Origin: JAJDXW01 sp965223775
Lineage (GTDB): Bacteria > Pseudomonadota > Gammaproteobacteria > HK1
NCBI GenBank assembly: GCA_965223775.1
Contig: OZ245021.1
Span: 3,658,001 to 3,722,000, forward strand
Length of the DNA: 64,000 nucleotides
Direction: 5' to 3'
This document shows positions 7,855 through 16,164 of the stretch, piece by piece. Made by a program: the position numbers and the translations under genes. The notes under the pieces are model-generated. The model saw nothing but the letters and a program-made list of their open reading frames with translations, did no database searches and was not told the DNA's origin. Within the stretch, counting starts at the first letter, position 1. Each line of letters opens with the position of its first letter.

Positions 7855-8076
7855 ATGAGCCAAGTCACCGCCCGGCTACCCGATGAACTGGTCAAGGCTC
7901 TTGACGCCGCCGCCCGGGATCTCAAGCGTTCGCGCGCGGAGGTGATCCGCCAGGCCATCGAGCGCTACATCGAGGATTTCGATGACCTGAGTGTCGCGAT
8001 AGACCGACTCCGTGACCCGAGCGATCCGGTGCTCGACTGGGATGACGTCCGGCGTGACCTGCTCCGTCAGGATTAA
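7855..8076 (+). CDS. Ribbon-helix-helix (CopG/RelB-type) antitoxin
   Basis: A 73-residue protein with a canonical RHH DNA-binding N-terminus, VTARLPDELVKALDAAARD followed by SRAEVIRQAIERYI. The C-terminal tail ending LDWDDVRRDLLRQD would wrap the toxin. The ATG at 7855 has TTGGAG as its ribosome-binding site; the in-frame ATG at 7843 is less suitable. The toxin gene overlaps its 3' end, giving coupled translation. A palindromic operator lies just upstream. Confidence 0.85.
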   Translation: MSQVTARLPDELVKALDAAARDLKRSRAEVIRQAIERYIEDFDDLSVAIDRLRDPSDPVLDWDDVRRDLLRQD

Positions 8077-8308
8077 GGGGAGCGCGGCCAGGGAGCTGGC
8101 CCGAATCGCGAAGCCGGCACGCGCGCGAATCGCCGAGGCGATCGATGGCCTCGCCGAGAACCCGTTCACGGGGACCGCCCTGAAGGGTGAGCTACGGGGA
8201 CTGCGGCGAATCCGGGTCGGCGAGTATCGGATCGTGTACGAGATTCAGGAGGGGGAGCTCGTCGTGCTGGTGATCCGGGTGCGGCACCGTAGAGACGTGT
8301 ATCGCTGA
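8042..8308 (+). CDS. RelE/ParE-family toxin
   Basis: A toxin of about 88 residues. The core VRIKGSAARELARIAKP, then GLRRIRVGEYRIVYEI and VLVIRVRHRRDVYR, matches the RelE/ParE fold, with the C-terminal basic residues (R-H-R-R-D-V-Y) seen in RelE-type mRNA interferases. The start is uncertain: ATG at 8042 or GTG at 8054, both overlapping the end of the antitoxin gene by 23-35 bases. It is neutralised by the RHH protein encoded immediately upstream. The module looks intact. Confidence 0.85.
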   Translation: MTSGVTCSVRIKGSAARELARIAKPARARIAEAIDGLAENPFTGTALKGELRGLRRIRVGEYRIVYEIQEGELVVLVIRVRHRRDVYR

Positions 8309-8593
8309 AGTGCGGCCCTCCGCAGGCCCGGTCCGAGTTTGCGGTCCCTGGCGTAGTTGAAGGCGAGCTCCTGCTTCTTCCAGCCGTCCACACGTTCGTG
8401 GCTCGTTTCAAGGCTCCTTCGGTTTCGCAGTATTCGCGGAACTCCGGATAACCGCTTGACGTTTCCGTGCCGCGGGCACGATGCGATTGTGGGCGAGCTC
8501 GGGCCACGCGGCCGGTGCCGAGCACGCGGCCACGGCCGAGGGGTTGTCTCGATCGTCGTTTCTCATGAGACGGATGCCCTGCGGCGTCTGGTT
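8309..8593. other. Intergenic with possible decayed coding sequence
   Basis: No intact gene. On the minus strand, one frame between about 8440 and 8310 reads ERVDGWKKQELAFNYARDRK and ends near the RelE stop, which has some coding character, but the family was not recognised and no start is present. Confidence 0.3.
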
Positions 8594-8902
8594 CTACACC
8601 CCGACCACGCGGACGATTCCGTCGAGACCGATGAAGTCCCCGGGGTTCCTGGTGTAGAGCGGCAGGCCGTGGGCGGCCGCGGTCGCGGCGATGAGCAGAT
8701 CAGCCAGGCGTGTTCGGCCGGTCCGCCCCGCCGCCCTCTTGGCCGCGAACACGCGGCCGAATGCGCGCGCCGCCTCGGCGTCGAGCGGCAGAGGCTCCCA
8801 CATGGCCGCCGCCCACTGGAGGCGGTCCTGACGCCGTGCCCTCTCGCCGTCTTCGACGGTGGCGTGCGGGCCGGCGGCGAGGGTAGCTCGGCGCGCGCCG
8901 AG
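8594..8902 (-). pseudogene. VapC-like PIN toxin, N-terminus missing
   Basis: The last 100 or so codons of a VapC-family toxin on the minus strand. The C-terminal PIN hallmark ADLLIAATAAAHGLPLYTRN followed by PGDFIGLDGIVRVVGV is intact, and it is preceded in frame by RRQDRLQWAAAMWEPLPLDA. The upstream frame closes at a TAG inside a 24-base perfect palindrome (8883-8906), so the catalytic N-terminal Asp (LDTN motif) and any start are absent. No antitoxin gene is seen upstream. A 69-codon ORF from the internal ATG at 8803 remains open but would not fold as a complete PIN domain. Confidence 0.7.
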
Positions 8903-8906
8903 CTAC
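8883..8906. repeat. 24-bp perfect palindrome
   Basis: The sequence gtagctcggcgc followed directly by its own reverse complement, with no spacer, sits exactly where the VapC-like frame is broken. It could be a rearrangement scar, a strong hairpin or a protein-binding site. Confidence 0.7.
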
Positions 8907-9141
8907 GTCCGTGATGGACCTTTACTTGAGTGGTGCGGACTCGATGCCCCACTCCTTTCCCAAGGCGGCCGGACCGCGTGCGGCATTCGATCTCGGCCGT
9001 CAATTGCTCCGTTCCGGCATTGGCCGGCGCGTAGATTTCCAGTACCTCCACATTGAAGTGAAAGCGCACCTGCTGGAACGGAGCTCGACCACCCGTCGTC
9101 GCGGACAGGGTAGCAGTGACCGGGTCGGCGTCAAATCATGA
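8907..9141. other. Intergenic, no gene recognised
   Basis: Open frames here have no recognisable domain. A minus-strand frame starting at 9069 (MRFHFNVEVLEIYAPAN) runs antisense into the VapC remnant and is not convincing as a gene. Confidence 0.3.
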
Positions 9142-9316
9142 CCTGATTACGCACAAAGCTCAGGTTGGGAGCACGGGATTCCCGGGAGCGCGGGCTTCCA
9201 GCCCGCGGGCGGTCCATGCGGGCTGGAAGCCCGCGCTCCCGGGAGGCCCACGGTCACTGGAAGGCGGTGATCCCGGGAATCCCGTGCTCCCAACCTGAGC
9301 TTTGTGCGTAATCAGG
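9142..9316. repeat. 175-bp nested inverted-repeat element
   Basis: The outer arms 9142-9187 and 9271-9316 are perfect 46-base inverted repeats (starting cctgattacgcacaaagctc and ending in its complement). Inside, arms 9181-9206 and 9218-9243 form a second perfect 26-base inverted repeat (cccgggagcgcgggcttcca with complement). The two share cccggga, so alternative cruciforms are possible. There is no coding capacity. It resembles a non-autonomous MITE-like element that has captured, or been hit by, a second palindromic repeat. Confidence 0.85.
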
Positions 9317-9600
9317 AATCATGATGCTGGGAGGGAGGTGAGGACGTCCGACCGCGTCCTGCGGCTCGGCCCCATGGCGCCTCGGCCGCAACACCAGTGG
9401 TCTGGTCGTGTATCGGCTCAAGTGGCCGTTTCGCGGTGGCACCACCGAGTCCCGGTTCGGACCATTCGTCTGGCGCCCGGCGCAAACTCGTCTTCGACAG
9501 TAGGAAAATTAAACCTATTGGGAATCAATGAGTTATTGGACACAGGAAAAGCCTTGGCACTACATACCAGTGTTCAACGCGATTCTCAAAACGGCGGTGC
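9317..9600. other. Intergenic, nothing recognised
   Basis: No supported gene. The stretch 9490-9560 is clearly more AT-rich than the surroundings (gtaggaaaattaaacctattgggaatcaatgagttattgg), suggesting foreign origin adjoining the transposase fragment. Confidence 0.4.
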
Positions 9601-9795
9601 TCAGGGATTTGGCTCAGCGACCTCCTTTTCATCGTCGACCCGACGCACGGTGTTGGGCAATCTGACCCCGACGCATTGTGCAATCTTGCCGGCGACGCCG
9701 ACGGCGTTGCTGCGCACCGCGAAGCTTTTGCCATTGTAGGTAATCGTAGTTTCGGTCAGCGCATTCAAATCGCGCAAAATGTCATTCCACTCCGC
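9601..9795 (-). pseudogene. C-terminal fragment of an IS1634-type (IS4 superfamily) transposase
   Basis: On the minus strand, about 64 codons read EWNDILRDLNALTE, then ITYNGKSFAVRS, VAGKIAQCVGVRLP, and end ...RRVDDEKEVAEP. This matches the terminal segment of IS1634-family transposases (EWDxIVRDLxxL...VxGKVFQAVGVxLPP). No other part of the transposase is present. The fragment abuts the truncated end of the neighbouring cyclic-nucleotide-binding gene, consistent with insertion followed by deletion. Confidence 0.6.
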
Positions 9796-10694
9796 ACTCA
9801 CGCTGGCGCCGGATGCCGTCCGAGATGCGCACGAACTCGTCGCGGCGGCGCTCGATGGTGACCGCGTTGGGGATGACACCAGCGCCGAGCCCGGAGGCGG
9901 CGCTCTCGCGCAAGCCCGCGATCGTTTCGGGCGCGAGACCCTGGCGGTCCTCGAGGTAGTCGGCGACCGAATCGCCGTTCACGAACTCGAGGGTGGCCGC
10001 GGCGAGGGCGGCGGAATCCCCCAGCACCTTGTGGAATGCCTCGCGCGGGAGCATCCAGATCTGCGATTCCTCGCTCGCGAACGCATGGTGGGTGTGCGGC
10101 GATCCGGTGAGGAAGGCGTGCTGCCCGGGCGTCCCCCGCTCCCGGTGGACGGTGGCGACCCGTCCTTGGTTGCGGGGGTCGGTGACGGACACCTCACCGT
10201 CGTCGACGACGTAGAGGAAGTCTGAAGGATCGCCCGCGCTGTAGATGGTGGCGCCCTTCGCGAAGGTTTCCTGGATGACCGCCGCAGCGAGGCTTCGATG
10301 TGCTCCTGGGGCAGGTCGTCGAAGAGCGCGATCCGCTCGAGATCGTCCAGCGCATGCTTGAAGCGCTGCCGGTGCTTGCGACGCAGGTAGTGGACCACGG
10401 TGGGGGACTTGCGGAGGAAACCACCCCGGTTGTTGACGGTGTTGTCGAGGACGACGAAGAGAACGCCCCCCAGGATGCAGCCCATCGCGAGCCACGCGAA
10501 CTCCCCGCGCACGAGGGTGGAGCCGACGAGGTCGATGGTGAGGGCGGCGAGGAGCGCCCCGCCACCGAAGGCCATGAGGATCCCGGCCGAGCGGTCGTCG
10601 GGCCGCCACACGAGGGTGGTGAGGGTTCCGAGGGGAGCGAGCAGGCGCTGACGATCCCCATCCAGAAGGCGAGAACGAGCAGCGAGTCCGACAT
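9782..10694 (-). pseudogene. Membrane protein with cyclic-nucleotide-binding domain, two frameshifts
   Basis: Three minus-strand frames together give one protein. It begins MSDSLLVLAFWMGIVSACSLP (start 10694), shifts near 10632-10635 (one base missing from a C/G run) into LGTLTTLVWRPDDRSAGILM, membrane helices (GGALLAALTIDLVG, MGCILGGVLFVVLDN) and a FLRKSP...YLRRKHRQ linker. It then shifts again near 10285-10290 into the cNMP fold (AGDPSDFLYVVDDGEVSV...HAFLTGSPHTHHAF). The layout resembles ZIP-type membrane proteins fused to a cyclic nucleotide sensor. Its 3' end runs into the IS1634 scar. It lies 50 bases after the amidohydrolase gene and may once have been in its operon. Confidence 0.65.
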
Positions 10695-10743
10695 CTGGCT
10701 GGTCCCGTTCCTCGACGCGGTGGCGCCCTGGGCTCGCGCTACG

Positions 10744-12210
10744 TCACTGGCGACCGGCCGGAGAGCGCGTGCGTGCGCCGCCCTTCGGTGGTGTGCCGAC
10801 CGGGCGGGTGCCGTGGCGCCGCCATTGCCGGTCGGCGACGGCTTGCGCGTCGGCCACGATCCCCTCGCCGTCGAAGCCGACCGGACGGCCGGCGCGGAGC
10901 CGCACCCGACCATCGACGACCACCGTGTCAACATCATGACCGGAACCGGAATGGACGACGATCCCGTATCCGTCGACGACCGGCGCGAGGCTCGGTGCGG
11001 AGGGGTCGAGAAGGACGAGGTCGGCCTTCTTGCCGGCTTCGATCGAGCCGACGAGGTCCTCGAGCCCGAGCGCGTCCGCACCGGCGCGGGTCGCCCAGCC
11101 GAGGACCTTCCGCGCATCGAGGTCGATGGCCTCGATGGAGGCGCTTCCTCCGGCATGGATGCGGGCGGCGGCGATGGCGGTGCGCATGGCCTCGAAGAGG
11201 TCACCGGACATCGTGTCGGTGCAGAGCGCGATGCGCGCCCCGGCCGCCTCGAGGTCGAGCACGGGGGCGACGTTGCCCGCGCGGAGGTTCCCGATGGGGG
11301 CGTGGGCGACGGTGAGCCCGCTCGCCCCGGCGCGGGCGACGTCGGGCGGATCGAGGAAAATGCAGTGCGCGGCAACGAGCCGCTCGTCGAGAAGCCCGCA
11401 GTCGTCGAGAAGCTCGACGGGGCTCAAGCCGTCGCGTGCCCGCACCCACTCGACCTCGTCCCGGCTCTGCGCGAGGTGGGTATGGATGCACCCTTCGGCG
11501 TCCTCGGCGAGGTCGCGAATCTCCCGGAGGAGCGCAGGGCTGCAGGTGTCGGGGGCATGGGGGGCGAGGTCGCACCGTATCCGCCCGCTCGGGTGGTCGG
11601 CGTACGTCGCGGCAAAATCCATCGCCTCGTCGAGGGTCGCGCGCCCGATCGCGGGGTCGTGCCGGCGATCCCCTCCTCGGGCGACCCCGGTCATGTCGAC
11701 GTCGAGGATGCGGCCGCCGACGACACCGCGGAGCCCGATTTCGTCGAGGGCCTCCGCAAGCGCCTTCGGATGCAGATAGTAATCGACCGCGGTCGTCGAG
11801 CCCGCCCGGAGGAGCTCGTAGGCCCCGAGCCGCGAGAGGGCGAGCACCTCCTCGAAGCTCAGCGCCGGGCCCTGCGGGATCCCCGGCGTATAGGCGGGCG
11901 CGTGCCCGAGGTCCTCCACCATGCCGCGCGTGATCATGAGGGGGGTGTGGTTGTGCACGTTGACGAGCCCGGGGAGGAGGATCCCGCCCCGCGCGTCGAT
12001 CGTCTCGCGCCCGAGGAAGCCGCCAGCGATCTCCGCGCTCGGTCCGAGCGCCGCGATGCGATCGCCCGCGACCGCGACCGCCCCGTCGGCGAGTATCGTC
12101 CCCGCATCGTCGAGGGCGAGGATGAGCGCATGCTCCACCACGAGGTCGCAGGCGATCGGAGCGGACGGCGCCGGGGTCGCCGAGCCTGTACCAACCAATT
12201 TGTTCGTCAT
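10744..12210 (-). CDS. Amidohydrolase, TRZ/ATZ / SsnA-like metal-dependent deaminase
   Basis: A 488-residue member of the amidohydrolase superfamily. The metal-binding HxH is in NVHNHTPL (His86 and His88), further ligands are in HTHLAQSRDEV and AAHCIF, and the metal Asp is in CTDTMSG. The flanking beta-sandwich is represented by GILLPGLVN and the C-terminal ADLVLLDPSAP. These enzymes hydrolyse C-N bonds such as deamination of purines, triazines or guanine-type rings; the substrate is not evident. The ATG at 12210 is chosen because the frame upstream (to 12429) is rich in Arg and unlike the family N-terminus. It is divergent from the polysaccharide deacetylase gene, with a shared 224-base control region. 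Confidence 0.85.
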   Translation of the reverse strand: MTNKLVGTGSATPAPSAPIACDLVVEHALILALDDAGTILADGAVAVAGDRIAALGPSAEIAGGFLGRETIDARGGILLPGLVNVHNHTPLMITRGMVEDLGHAPAYTPGIPQGPALSFEEVLALSRLGAYELLRAGSTTAVDYYLHPKALAEALDEIGLRGVVGGRILDVDMTGVARGGDRRHDPAIGRATLDEAMDFAATYADHPSGRIRCDLAPHAPDTCSPALLREIRDLAEDAEGCIHTHLAQSRDEVEWVRARDGLSPVELLDDCGLLDERLVAAHCIFLDPPDVARAGASGLTVAHAPIGNLRAGNVAPVLDLEAAGARIALCTDTMSGDLFEAMRTAIAAARIHAGGSASIEAIDLDARKVLGWATRAGADALGLEDLVGSIEAGKKADLVLLDPSAPSLAPVVDGYGIVVHSGSGHDVDTVVVDGRVRLRAGRPVGFDGEGIVADAQAVADRQWRRHGTRPVGTPPKGGARTRSPAGRQ

Positions 12211-12434
12211 CCTCACCCGCCGTGCCCGGCGCATTGCATCGCCTGAGCGTGATGCGCCCGTTGGCGGCACGCGGCTCTTCGCCTCCACCCGATCCCGAAC
12301 CGCGCACCGGACCGGCTCCCAACCTAGCACCGTTCGCCTTCGACATGGACGCTCCGGGCGGTTGCGGGCCATGATCGCCCCGGTCCGGCCGCGTTGACGG
12401 CGAGGGCCGGAGCAGAAACCGGAGGCCATCCATC

Positions 12435-13340
12435 GTGAAGAGCGTACATCGGGACTTCGAGGGTTATCGCGGCCAGCCGCCCGACCCGAAATGGCCGGAC
12501 GGAGCGCGTCTCGCGCTCTCGGTCGTCGTCAACGTGGAGGAAGGCGCCGAGCTCTTCACCGGGGACGGGGACGAACGGAACGAGTCCGTCCACGAGGTGA
12601 CGGAGTCCGTCGAAGGGGCTCCCGATCTCTGCATGGCGTCGCACTTCGAGTACGGGACCCGGGCCGGGTACTGGCGCATCGCCGACCTCCTCGAACGCTA
12701 CGCGGTGAGCGCGACCTTCAGCTGCTCAGGGCGCGCGGCCGAGCGGAATCCCTGGCTCGCCCGCGATGCGCTCGCCCGGGGGCACGAGATTGCCGCCCAC
12801 GGCTACCGCTGGGAGCGTCACGCGGGAATGGACGAAACGCGCGAGCGGGACGCAATCGCGCGCACCGTCGAGGCCATCGAAGGGGCGTGCGGGTCGCGCC
12901 CGGTCGGCTGGCACACCAAGTCGTCGCCGTCGGTCAACACGCGGCGGCTCATCGTCGAGCACGGCGGATTCGGGTACGACTCCGACGCCTACGACGACGA
13001 CCTCCCCTACGTGGTCGAGGTCGCGGGCAAGTCCCACGTGGTGCTCCCCTACGCCTTCGACACGAACGACATGCGCTTCCAGGCAGGGCGCGGCTTCGAC
13101 CATGCGGACGACTTCGCGCGCTACTGCATCGACGCCTTCGAGTGGCTGTGGCGCGAAGGAGAACGCACTCCCCGCATGATGTCGGTAGGCCTCCACCTTC
13201 GCATCATCGGGCGCCCGGGACGGATCGCGGGGCTCGACCGGCTACTCGCGGCGGTGACGGCGCGCGAGGGAGTGTGGATCGCACGGCGCGATGCGCTCGC
13301 CCGCCACTGGCGGGAGCGGATGGGAATTGCGGCACTGTGA
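12435..13340 (+). CDS. Polysaccharide deacetylase-family protein, PuuE/allantoinase-like
   Basis: A 301-residue NodB-fold protein. Hallmarks: LSVVVNVEEGAE (NodB motif 1 with Asp replaced, as in the PuuE allantoinase group), the metal His pair in AAHGYRWERH and the GWHTKSSPSVNTRRL motif. PuuE-type enzymes hydrolyse cyclic amides such as allantoin rather than sugar acetyl groups, and the divergent neighbour is also a cyclic-amide or deaminase-type hydrolase, so a role in purine or cyclic-amide catabolism is plausible. It has no signal peptide and is likely cytoplasmic. Confidence 0.85.
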   Translation: MKSVHRDFEGYRGQPPDPKWPDGARLALSVVVNVEEGAELFTGDGDERNESVHEVTESVEGAPDLCMASHFEYGTRAGYWRIADLLERYAVSATFSCSGRAAERNPWLARDALARGHEIAAHGYRWERHAGMDETRERDAIARTVEAIEGACGSRPVGWHTKSSPSVNTRRLIVEHGGFGYDSDAYDDDLPYVVEVAGKSHVVLPYAFDTNDMRFQAGRGFDHADDFARYCIDAFEWLWREGERTPRMMSVGLHLRIIGRPGRIAGLDRLLAAVTAREGVWIARRDALARHWRERMGIAAL

Positions 13341-13344
13341 ACGG

Positions 13345-13431
13345 ATACCCCTTGATGGCGACCGCGGTCAGGCCGCGCACCAGGAACTTGCGAACGAGGA
13401 TGGAGAACACCAGGACCGGGAGCATCACCAT
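13345..13431 (-). pseudogene. C-terminal remnant of an ABC sugar-transporter permease
   Basis: About 28 codons on the minus strand read MLPVLVFSILVRKFLVRGLT then AVAIKG. This is the typical last helix and tail of MalG/UgpE-type permeases (LPVLVFxxxVxxxLVRGLTxGAVKG). Nothing upstream matches the rest of such a protein, so it is a gene fragment left by a deletion. Confidence 0.6.
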
Positions 13432-13674
13432 ACGGGCCCCATCTTCGCCCGCGAGCTCGCGGACCGGATCGTGGACGTCACGGTGCGGGACGACTATCGC
13501 CGATTCAGCTACGACCGGGTCGCCGCCGGCCCGCCGTTCCACCGGTCCTTCGGCGGAAACCGGGGGTAACCCGGCGGCCGGTTCGCGCCGGTCGTCCGCG
13601 ATCGAGATCGATCCGAACCGGGCGCCGGCGCACGGCGCGCGGTGCGTGTCGAGTCCGGACCCGGAACGGGACGG
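13432..13674. other. Intergenic with unidentified coding debris
   Basis: A plus-strand frame ending at 13569 reads GPIFARELADRIVDVTVRDD then YRRFSYDRVAAGPPF. It has no start codon of its own in character and no recognised family, and is probably the tail of a deleted gene. No other feature is seen. Confidence 0.3.
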
Positions 13675-14547
13675 TCAGGGGGCCGGGACCTCCGTGTCGG
13701 GGGCGAAGAGCGCATAGTTGCGGAGCCACGCGGGCTCACCGATCCGGACTTTGGCGACCTTCCATCCGCCGGTGCTTCGCTCGAGAAAGAACTCGAGCGG
13801 ATCGGCACGCTCGCCCCACTGCGCGTTCACCCGCACGTAGGCGCGGCTTCGACCGACGACGAGTGCAGATGGGATCGCGGCGAGCTCCGGAACACTTCCG
13901 CGCTCCGGTGCGAAGGGCTGGAACTGCTCCGCATGGTTCCGGACGGCGATGAACACCACGGTGCGACTGACCGCGTGGCCGAGGAGGAGCATGGCTACCA
14001 GGGAAGCCGCCACGGCGAGGAGCACGGCGCGAATGATCCGCTTCGTCTCGCCGGGCCCTTCCGGTTCATCGGTAACCGTTATCGGCCGAGCGAACCGCCG
14101 GGGGCCGATCACCGACACGAGACGAAGGCCCAGGAGCCAGCGTCCGATGCTCAGCCCGTGACGGAGTGCACGTCCAGGGTGCGACGCTCCTCGATCGCGC
14201 AGCCACAGGATGTGGACGGCGAGAACGCCAAAAATCGCGAGAATGGGTCCGGTGGCCCGATCGGTGTCGAGAGGCACGGCGAACGAGAGGGCATCGATCG
14301 CGAGCGCCGCGGCCAGGATGGCAAAGCACAGGTCCACGGCCAGGGCCGCGCCGCGTCGTATCAGCGAGGCGACCGGGCGCGGCTTCCCGTCCACCTCGAT
14401 GGTTCTCCGCCATCCGAGCCACCCTGGTCGTGCGCCGGACATCGGGTCCGTGGCCGTGGCTTGCGCCTCTCGCTCCGGCTCCTCTCCACGGTCCTCGCGC
14501 CGCGTGGGGGAGCAATCGCCATCCGGCTCTTTGCGGTGTTCGTTCAC
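13675..14547 (-). CDS. RDD-family-like membrane protein
   Basis: A protein of about 290 residues with an N-terminal charged segment, then membrane helices around LIRRGAALAVDLCFAILAAA, GPILAIFGVLAVHILWL and RAVLLAVAASLVAMLLLG. The R-x6-D spacing in the first helix and the GRWLLGLRLVSV loop resemble RDD-family membrane proteins. The C-terminal 90 residues form a soluble region (FFLERSTGGWKVAKV). The GTG at 14547 is preferred because the longer frame (ATG 14625) would overlap the HAD gene end by 41 bases. Function is unknown; it probably follows the HAD gene in a short operon. Confidence 0.6.
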   Translation of the reverse strand: MNEHRKEPDGDCSPTRREDRGEEPEREAQATATDPMSGARPGWLGWRRTIEVDGKPRPVASLIRRGAALAVDLCFAILAAALAIDALSFAVPLDTDRATGPILAIFGVLAVHILWLRDRGASHPGRALRHGLSIGRWLLGLRLVSVIGPRRFARPITVTDEPEGPGETKRIIRAVLLAVAASLVAMLLLGHAVSRTVVFIAVRNHAEQFQPFAPERGSVPELAAIPSALVVGRSRAYVRVNAQWGERADPLEFFLERSTGGWKVAKVRIGEPAWLRNYALFAPDTEVPAP

Positions 14548-14584
14548 CTCACTGCGCCGCGATGCACTCGATCCGGGAAGTCGC

Positions 14585-15253
14585 TCAAGACCCTTCGCGG
14601 CGCAGGCCTGCCAGCAGATCCGCAAGCGCGCTCATTTCATGAAAGACATGCGCACCCGCCCGAGCACCGGGGAGAGCCTCGTCCCCGTCCAGGAACTGGA
14701 ATACGGTCATCCCGGCGCCGAGCGCGGCGCTCACACCGGGTGCGCTGTCTTCCACCACCGCGCAGCGGGCCGCCTCGAATCCGAGACTCGCGGCGACCTC
14801 GCGATAGAAACGCGGGTCCGGCTTCCACACGCCGAGCTCGTAGGCGCTGAACATGCGCCCTTCGAACATTGGAAGGAGTCCGGTGATCCCGAGGTTCAGC
14901 TCAATCTTGTCGCGCGGACCGTTCGAGGCGACGCAGAACGGATTGCGAAGACCCTGGAGCAGTTCTCCGACACCTGAAATCGGCTTCAGCTCGCGCTCGA
15001 ACCGCTTCCGCGACCGGACCCGGAACACCTCCTCGAAATCTGGTGGAAGCGGGCGTCCGATTTCGGCCTCGAGCCATTTGAGGCACTTCGCGAACCGTTC
15101 GCCCCGAAGGCATCGGAATTCGTCCGGTCCGTCGAAGCGGACCCCGAGCTCGACCGACATGTCCGCGAGGAGTGTTTCCGCGATTCCTTCGCTGTCGACG
15201 AGGACTCCATCGCAGTCGAAGATGACGAGGTCGAAGGGGCAGGGACGGTTCAC
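14585..15253 (-). CDS. HAD-superfamily phosphatase (beta-PGM/YieH-like)
   Basis: A 222-residue HAD hydrolase with all four motifs: motif I IFDCDGVLVDSE (nucleophile D13, acid D15), motif II CVASNGP, the Lys in GVWKPDP and motif IV CAVVEDSAPG. The cap lies between motifs I and II, as in subfamily I beta-phosphoglucomutase-like phosphatases of the YieH/GS1 type. A GTG at 15253 is chosen, giving the normal family length; an ATG at 15403 would add 50 non-conserved residues. The exact phosphate ester is unknown. Confidence 0.85.
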   Translation of the reverse strand: MNRPCPFDLVIFDCDGVLVDSEGIAETLLADMSVELGVRFDGPDEFRCLRGERFAKCLKWLEAEIGRPLPPDFEEVFRVRSRKRFERELKPISGVGELLQGLRNPFCVASNGPRDKIELNLGITGLLPMFEGRMFSAYELGVWKPDPRFYREVAASLGFEAARCAVVEDSAPGVSAALGAGMTVFQFLDGDEALPGARAGAHVFHEMSALADLLAGLRREGS

Positions 15254-15483
15254 CGCCCGGGCATCACCGGCGAACCTGGCGGGGTCGAACTCGCGGGAGC
15301 GAGTCTGCACGTCGGCCTCACGACCGAAGGTGGTTGCGCCGAATGGCATGGGCGGTCCACCCCCTCGGAATCGCGGTCGAAGATGACCGAGGCGAAACTG
15401 CACGGATGATTCTCCGCCCTGCCGTCACCGCCATGGTTGTACCCGTCGAAACCGACGGAGTGAAGCGTCCGCCGTGCCTCGCC
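15254..15483. other. Intergenic, no gene seen
   Basis: Upstream region of the HAD gene and downstream region of the dienelactone hydrolase gene. No supported ORF. Confidence 0.4.
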
Positions 15484-16164
15484 TCAACCCGCAAGATGGC
15501 GCTCGAAGAACTCCAACGTGCGTTCGCGGGCGGTCCGGCACGAGGCTTCGTCATAGCTTGCGCGGTGGTCGCAGTTGAATCCGTGCCCCGCGTCGTACAT
15601 GTAGATCGGCACATCCGGGAAGGTCTTGCGGATCCGGTCGACGTCGTCGAGGGGGATCCCGGCGTCCCGCTCGCCGAAGTGCATGATGAGCGGGGCGGCG
15701 GGAGCGAGATCCGGCTCGCGGTCGAGGGCGGCGACGATTTGCCCCCCGTAGTAGCCCGACGCGGCGGTGATGTCCAACTTGCAGGCGGCCATGAAGGTCA
15801 GGGAGCCCCCCCAGCAATAGCCGACGACTCCGACCTTCCCGGCGCTCGAAGCCACCTTGACGGCGGCATCGATGTCGCGCACCGGCAGCTCGGGGTCCAT
15901 CGCGAACGCGAGGGCGCGTCCCTCGGCGATCGCGTTCTCGTCATAGCCGAGCTCGACCCCCGGCCGGGACCGATCGAAGATTGCGGGGGCGATTGCGAGA
16001 TACCCCTGTGCCGCATAGTCGTCCGCCACGTCGCGGATGTGCGCGTTGACCCCGAAGATCTCCTGGATCACGACCACCCCGGCCTTGGGAGTGCCGGCGG
16101 GGTCCGCGCGATAGGCGGAAAGCGTGTGTCCGTCGGAAGCGGTAAGTTCGATTGTCTGGCCCAT
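15484..16164 (-). CDS. Dienelactone hydrolase-family protein
   Basis: A 226-residue alpha/beta hydrolase. The catalytic triad of the family is complete: Cys117 in GYCWGG, Asp167 in GERDAGIP and His194 in DAGHGF, with the conserved Glu36 in VVIQEIFG that activates the cysteine. It would hydrolyse dienelactones or related enol-lactones or esters in the cytoplasm. The ATG at 16164 follows a GAGGGGAG ribosome-binding site. Enoyl-CoA hydratase is encoded divergently beyond a G-tract region. Confidence 0.9.
   Translation of the reverse strand: MGQTIELTASDGHTLSAYRADPAGTPKAGVVVIQEIFGVNAHIRDVADDYAAQGYLAIAPAIFDRSRPGVELGYDENAIAEGRALAFAMDPELPVRDIDAAVKVASSAGKVGVVGYCWGGSLTFMAACKLDITAASGYYGGQIVAALDREPDLAPAAPLIMHFGERDAGIPLDDVDRIRKTFPDVPIYMYDAGHGFNCDHRASYDEASCRTARERTLEFFERHLAG

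Noticed and set aside
10300..12246. 648-codon plus-strand ORF antisense to the amidohydrolase gene
   Set aside because: It reads as charged, low-information sequence on the opposite strand of a well-supported amidohydrolase and the frameshifted cNMP gene; typical antisense open frame of high-GC DNA.
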